A DNA stretch of 45,993 nucleotides from Alphaproteobacteria bacterium (GTDB lineage Bacteria > Pseudomonadota > Alphaproteobacteria > SHVZ01): contig VGEN01000017.1 of NCBI GenBank assembly GCA_016869285.1, positions 1-45,993 on the forward strand. Direction: 5' to 3'. Shown one piece after another: positions 44,395-45,993 of the stretch. Position 1 is the first letter of the stretch. Each line of letters starts with the position of its first letter. The translations under genes and the position numbers were made by a program. The notes under the pieces were generated by a model that did no database searches, was not told the DNA's origin, and saw only the letters and a program-made list of their open reading frames with translations.

Positions 44395-45597
44395 ATGAGC
44401 AACGCGCCTGCCAAGGGCGAAGCTCTAGGTCATGGGAACGCCCGTGTGCTCATTGCCGTCGGCAACGAGCAGCGGCGGGCGGCGCTCGTCAGCATGCTGA
44501 CGCTCGACGGCTATGCCTTCGTCTCGCAGCCATCCGATGGCAACGGCAACGCGCTGCTGCTCCTCGCCGAAGCGGAGGCTCTTCTTCCCCAATGGCTCGA
44601 GGCGACGCCGCGCCCGCGGGTCGTCATGCTGGATCGCACCGCGTCCGAGGGCGTCGCCGATGATTGGATTCCGTTCGGTACGACCGAAGGCGAGCTTCGC
44701 CATCGCGTGCGCTTGAATGCCGAGCTCGCCGTTCTTCGCCGCCATGTCGCCTCCCTCGGTCAGATGCCGGAGGCGGTCAAGCGGAGGATCGATCGGCTCG
44801 AGCAGGGCCTCAACCTGCTTCAGGAAGCGCACCGTCATCTGGAGAAGCAGCTTGCCGAGGCGCGCGATCGCGAGGCCAAGCGCGAAGGCGGCCTGCCGCC
44901 GGCCTCGGTGCTGCACGAGCTCAAGACGCCGCTCAACGCGATCTCCGGCTTTGCCGAGATCATGCGGATGGAAGCCTACGGACCGCTCGGCGCCGACAAG
45001 TATCGCGAGTATGTCGAGACCATCCACGAGGCGAGTTCGCATCTGATCGAGGTGGTCAACGACCTGATGGAAGTCTATTCGCTCGAGGCCGGGCAGATTC
45101 GGGTGACCCCGGCCAGGACCGATCTACGCCGCACGGTGCTCTCGGTCACCCAGCTTCTCTCCCGTCAGGCGGAGCAGGCCGGCATCCAGATCGTCGCCGA
45201 TATCGACAACCGTACGCCGCCAGTGGAGACCGACGAAGGACGCGTGCGCCAGGTGCTGATCAACCTCGTCGGTAATGCGATCAAGTTCACGCCGTCGGGC
45301 GGGCAGGTGACGATCCACATTTCGAGCGCGCCCGCCGCGCAGGCCCTGAGCCTCAGGGTCAAGGATACCGGCGTCGGCATTACGGCCGAGCGCCTGCCGC
45401 AGGTGGCGCGGCCCTACAGCCGCGGTGAGCAGGGTCCGGGCGCACCGGAGGGAAGCGGGCTCGGGCTCTCGATCGCGAAGTTCATGGTCGAGAAGCTGGG
45501 CGGCCGGCTCGGCATCTCAAGCGCGGTCGGATCTGGCACCGAGGTGACTGTTACGCTGCCGATGCGCTGGAACCCGCACCCGGAAACGACGCACTGA
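44395..45597 (+). CDS. Sensor histidine kinase with degenerate receiver-like N-terminus (PleC/DivJ-like core)
   Basis: This 400-residue protein has an N-terminal alpha/beta domain (about 16-105) shaped like a receiver domain but lacking the paired acidic residues (VLIAVGNEQ where VLxVDDE is expected); MLDRTASEG keeps an Asp at about residue 80. A coiled-coil linker follows (112-165). HisKA contains LHELKTPLNAISGFAEIM with phospho-accepting His174, and the ATPase domain has Asn294 (NLVGNAIKF), DTGVGI (324-329) and GSGLGLSI (353-360). There is no transmembrane segment, so it is cytosolic. The GPLGADKYREYVETIHEASS region recalls PleC and DivJ. ATG 44395 follows a GAGGGGAGG site. No response regulator gene is adjacent. 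Confidence 0.9.
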   Translation: MSNAPAKGEALGHGNARVLIAVGNEQRRAALVSMLTLDGYAFVSQPSDGNGNALLLLAEAEALLPQWLEATPRPRVVMLDRTASEGVADDWIPFGTTEGELRHRVRLNAELAVLRRHVASLGQMPEAVKRRIDRLEQGLNLLQEAHRHLEKQLAEARDREAKREGGLPPASVLHELKTPLNAISGFAEIMRMEAYGPLGADKYREYVETIHEASSHLIEVVNDLMEVYSLEAGQIRVTPARTDLRRTVLSVTQLLSRQAEQAGIQIVADIDNRTPPVETDEGRVRQVLINLVGNAIKFTPSGGQVTIHISSAPAAQALSLRVKDTGVGITAERLPQVARPYSRGEQGPGAPEGSGLGLSIAKFMVEKLGGRLGISSAVGSGTEVTVTLPMRWNPHPETTH

Positions 45598-45695
45598 GGT
45601 GCGAGATCTTGCGCGATCTTGCCTGCGCTCTGAACAACCAGAGAAAGAAAAACAGAAATATCAATTTAGTAATAATTCGCGCTAATTTATCATTA

Positions 45696-45993
45696 GGGGG
45701 TGTCCCAGATAACTCGGTTATGGAGTTATCATGGGACGGATACGACGGAGCCGATTGGGGGTCTCGAAGCAGGATCGCCTGATCGAACATTTCGTAGCAG
45801 GAACGACGGCGCGTACCGCATCGAGTCTCTGCGGAGTGAACCGCAAGACAGGGGCGTTTTTCTTTCATCGCCTTCGTGAACTGATCGCCCGCGAGCTGGA
45901 AGCCGAGAGCGAGGCGATGTTCGGCGGCGAGATCGAAGTGGATGAGAGCTACTTCGGCGGCCGGCGCAAGGGAAAGCGTGGAAGGGGCGCGGG
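45696..45993 (+). mobile_element. IS1595-family insertion sequence, left end (truncated by window end)
   Basis: The element starts at about 45696 with a probable terminal inverted repeat GGGGGTGTCCCAGATAA followed 35 bases on by a transposase start. The right end is outside the window, so the inverted repeat match and the 8-bp target duplication cannot be checked. The insertion lies in an AT-rich 98-base stretch (45598-45695) after the histidine kinase; I see no gene in that stretch. Confidence 0.75.
45731..45993 (+). CDS. IS1595-family transposase, N-terminal part (cut by window end)
   Basis: The frame starts at ATG 45731 with MGRIRRSRLGVSKQDRLIEH, then FVAGTTARTASSLCGVNRKT, the helix-turn-helix N-terminus of IS1595/ISXO2-like transposases. 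The first catalytic Asp is in EIEVDESYFGG, the diagnostic start of the DDE-type domain of this family. The next bases (RRKGKRGRG) continue to the end of the window. 87 residues are visible of an expected 210-300. Confidence 0.85.
   Translation, partial: MGRIRRSRLGVSKQDRLIEHFVAGTTARTASSLCGVNRKTGAFFFHRLRELIARELEAESEAMFGGEIEVDESYFGGRRKGKRGRGA

Noticed and set aside
45551..45868. 105-codon minus-strand frame across the kinase end and the IS1595 start
   Set aside because: It bridges two unrelated units, the kinase gene and the insertion sequence, and has no ribosome-binding site or family resemblance.

Overview
The window is high-GC chromosomal DNA from a flagellated alphaproteobacterium, most likely in or near the Rhodospirillales. 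This rests on recognised gene families and order, not a database search. The markers are the CtrA, ChpT and GcrA cell-cycle regulators, class I lysyl-tRNA synthetase, DUF2948 and UPF0262 proteins, and the conserved run murA, DUF2948, hisG, hisD, UPF0262, LMW phosphatase, infA, maf, RNase E/G-like, yacG.

Layout. 1-439: right end of an IS256-family element that has cut off a nucleotide-sugar 4,6-dehydratase gene, leaving only its 3' end. 442-3458: an RmlD-like sugar reductase and, convergent to it, a TPR plus O-GlcNAc-transferase-type (SPINDLY) glycosyltransferase; together they look like surface-glycan or protein-glycosylation genes. 3635-6897: alaS and mobA. 6894-10938: a small secreted protein, a DUF3553 protein, chpT, ctrA, fliI and fliJ, with CtrA-type boxes between the divergent ctrA and fliI. 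11071-16433: an orphan peptide-type ABC binding protein, a relic of a second one, gcrA interrupted by an 11-G run, and a tandem pair of M81 (MlrC-like) genes of which one is frameshifted by an 8-bp tandem duplication. 16602-18574: a universal stress protein, msrA, tRNA-Thr(GGT) and a 43-residue membrane protein. 18722-21034: an ATP-grasp enzyme paired with a metallo-beta-lactamase-fold hydrolase. 21139-28122: the conserved housekeeping run. 28180-31241: branched-chain aminotransferase, lysS, and a membrane-anchored CoxG-like protein. 31367-34422: a TAXI-type TRAP transporter (binding protein and fused permease) with a strong hairpin between the two genes. 34419-35165: an SDR oxidoreductase.

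35180-42453 (minus strand) is a ten-gene Mrp-type cation/proton antiporter operon. Its order is E, F, G, split A C-terminal part, B, C, D, then an antiporter-like subunit, a small membrane protein and a third antiporter-like subunit. The first seven match the order of the Mrp-like module of archaeal membrane-bound hydrogenases; there is no full-length MrpA. 42542-45597: a secreted hypothetical protein, an acyl-CoA dehydrogenase homologue lacking the usual catalytic glutamate, and a hybrid histidine kinase with a degenerate receiver-like N-terminus. The window ends inside an IS1595-family element (from about 45696).

The most notable observations are the gcrA homopolymer frameshift, the unusual Mrp operon, the glutamate-less acyl-CoA dehydrogenase homologue with Arg84, and the ATP-grasp/hydrolase pair. 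Lesions cluster at 12.7-13.8 kb, so sequence error must be excluded before biological readings are accepted. No CRISPR array, prophage or recognisable defence system was seen.
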